In this document: in pieces, positions 63,470-64,000 of the stretch
How the letters are laid out: the number at the start of each line of letters is the position of its first letter
Numbering within the stretch: the stretch's first letter is position 1
DNA from: Comamonas testosteroni TK102
GTDB taxonomy: Bacteria > Pseudomonadota > Gammaproteobacteria > Burkholderiales > Burkholderiaceae_C
Length of the DNA stretch: 64,000 nucleotides
NCBI RefSeq assembly: GCF_000739375.1
Contig: NZ_CP006704.1
Location: 5,084,001-5,148,000, forward strand
Direction: 5' to 3'
Position numbers and translations under genes: made by a program
Notes under the pieces: generated by a model
The model's database searches: none
Seen by the model: the letters and a program-made list of their open reading frames with translations, nothing else
What the model was told of the DNA's origin: nothing

Positions 63470-63612
63470 TCCTACTCACTCCTTTGTTCTTGTGCGTGCA
63501 CACCATACCTCAGCCCATGCCCTGCCCGCCGCAAAATATTCTCGCGCTGCCATGCCCCACGGGCCCTGCTGCGGTCCAAGGGAAATCGCGCAGCGCCTAA
63601 ACTCACCAGCCT

Positions 63613-64000
63613 ATGGAAGCTTGGATGCATCAGTTGCTGCAGTGGCTGGCCCTGCCGCAGTTCGGTTTGAGTACCGTGTTCATCGTGGCCCTGGTCTCGG
63701 CCACGCTGCTGCCCCTGGGTTCGGAGCCTGCGGTGGCGGGGCTGCTCACGCTCAATCCGCACCTGTTCTGGCCGGCCATCCTGGTGGCCACGGCCGGCAA
63801 CACCGTGGGCGGAGGCATCAGCTGGTGGATGGGCCTGGGCGCCCACAAGGCCTGGAAGCTGGCCCGAAGCCGCCGCCATCAGGGAGACGAGGCGCCGGCT
63901 CCGCCGCACAAGCCGCCCCACAGGCAGTCGCGCTACCACCGTCTGGCACGCTACTGGCTGCGGCGCTTCGGCGCCAAGGCCTGCCTGCTGAGCTGGCTGC
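63613..64000 (+). CDS. DedA/YqaA-family membrane protein, 3' end outside the window
   Basis: ATG at 63613 starts a frame that runs off the right edge; 129 codons are visible. Membrane segments begin FGLSTVFIVALVSATLLPLG and continue HLFWPAILVATAGNTVGGGI; the SEPAV and GNTVGG motifs belong to the YqaA branch of the DedA (SNARE-associated) family. A basic, Pro/His-rich insertion (SRRHQGDEAPAPPHKPPHRQ) follows the second segment. Family members keep membrane integrity and lipid carrier recycling. Divergent from the VanX-like gene, 143 bp apart. Confidence 0.88.
   Translation, partial: MEAWMHQLLQWLALPQFGLSTVFIVALVSATLLPLGSEPAVAGLLTLNPHLFWPAILVATAGNTVGGGISWWMGLGAHKAWKLARSRRHQGDEAPAPPHKPPHRQSRYHRLARYWLRRFGAKACLLSWL

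Overview
The window looks like the chromosome of a betaproteobacterium of the order Burkholderiales, most likely a Comamonas-like member of the Comamonadaceae. This is an inference from high GC content, two Bug (TctC-like) periplasmic receptors, a dusB-fis-purH cluster, a rubredoxin gene abutting pilG, an algH-ruvX-pyrR-pyrB-pyrC' cluster, and GC-rich intergenic repeats of a kind I associate with that family. The species cannot be named from the sequence alone.

Region 1 (1 to about 10,050) is the replication and integration end of a P2-like prophage or a P2-related mobile element. It carries an XRE repressor beside a promoter with a palindrome in its spacer, a small leftward gene pair inside a 20-bp direct repeat, a protein made of two ribbon-helix-helix-like units, an Ogr/Delta zinc-finger activator, a P2 gpA-type HUH replication endonuclease, small accessory genes, a probable excisionase and a tyrosine integrase. 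Between the integrase and a tRNA 3'-end fragment (candidate attR) sits a two-gene cargo whose second product has a HEPN-type RNxxxH motif. No capsid or tail genes lie in the window; if they exist they lie to the left.

Region 2 (about 10,050 to 13,100) is a second accessory patch, partly AT-rich. It holds an AlpA-type HTH fused to a nucleoside deoxyribosyltransferase-like domain, an orphan TARG1/DarG-like macrodomain protein and gene debris.

Region 3 (13,128 to 36,505) is mostly conserved chromosome. It contains an oxidoreductase, ChrA, a Bug receptor with a beta-propeller partner under a divergent LysR, an MliC-like lysozyme inhibitor, two diguanylate cyclases, a two-component system, a roadblock protein downstream of an unusual ABC-ATPase/dual-specificity phosphatase fusion, a DegP protease, an ArsC-like reductase, a second Bug receptor, a purine salvage set (LysR, 8-oxoguanine deaminase, NCS2 permease) and PlsC.

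Region 4 (36,593 to 42,287) is the pyrimidine cluster algH-ruvX-pyrR-pyrB-pyrC', with a dihydroorotase homologue lacking its metal-binding HxH, and a divergent photolyase. Region 5 (42,392 to 53,041) is the twitching-motility chemosensory operon rubredoxin-pilG-pilH-pilI-pilJ-chpA, closed by a strong terminator. Region 6 (53,136 to 64,000) holds a ThiD-like kinase with a probable poly-C frameshift, hemL, tag, an amino-acid permease, a PAP2 phosphatase, a cytochrome c, dusB-fis-purH, a VanX-like lipoprotein and the start of a DedA/YqaA membrane protein. Three copies of a GC-rich repeat sit exactly at the 3' ends of pyrC', pyrB and purH.

The best candidates for something new are the HEPN-motif cargo pair in the element, the AlpA-deoxyribosyltransferase fusion with its neighbouring macrodomain gene, and the ABC-phosphatase fusion with a roadblock partner.
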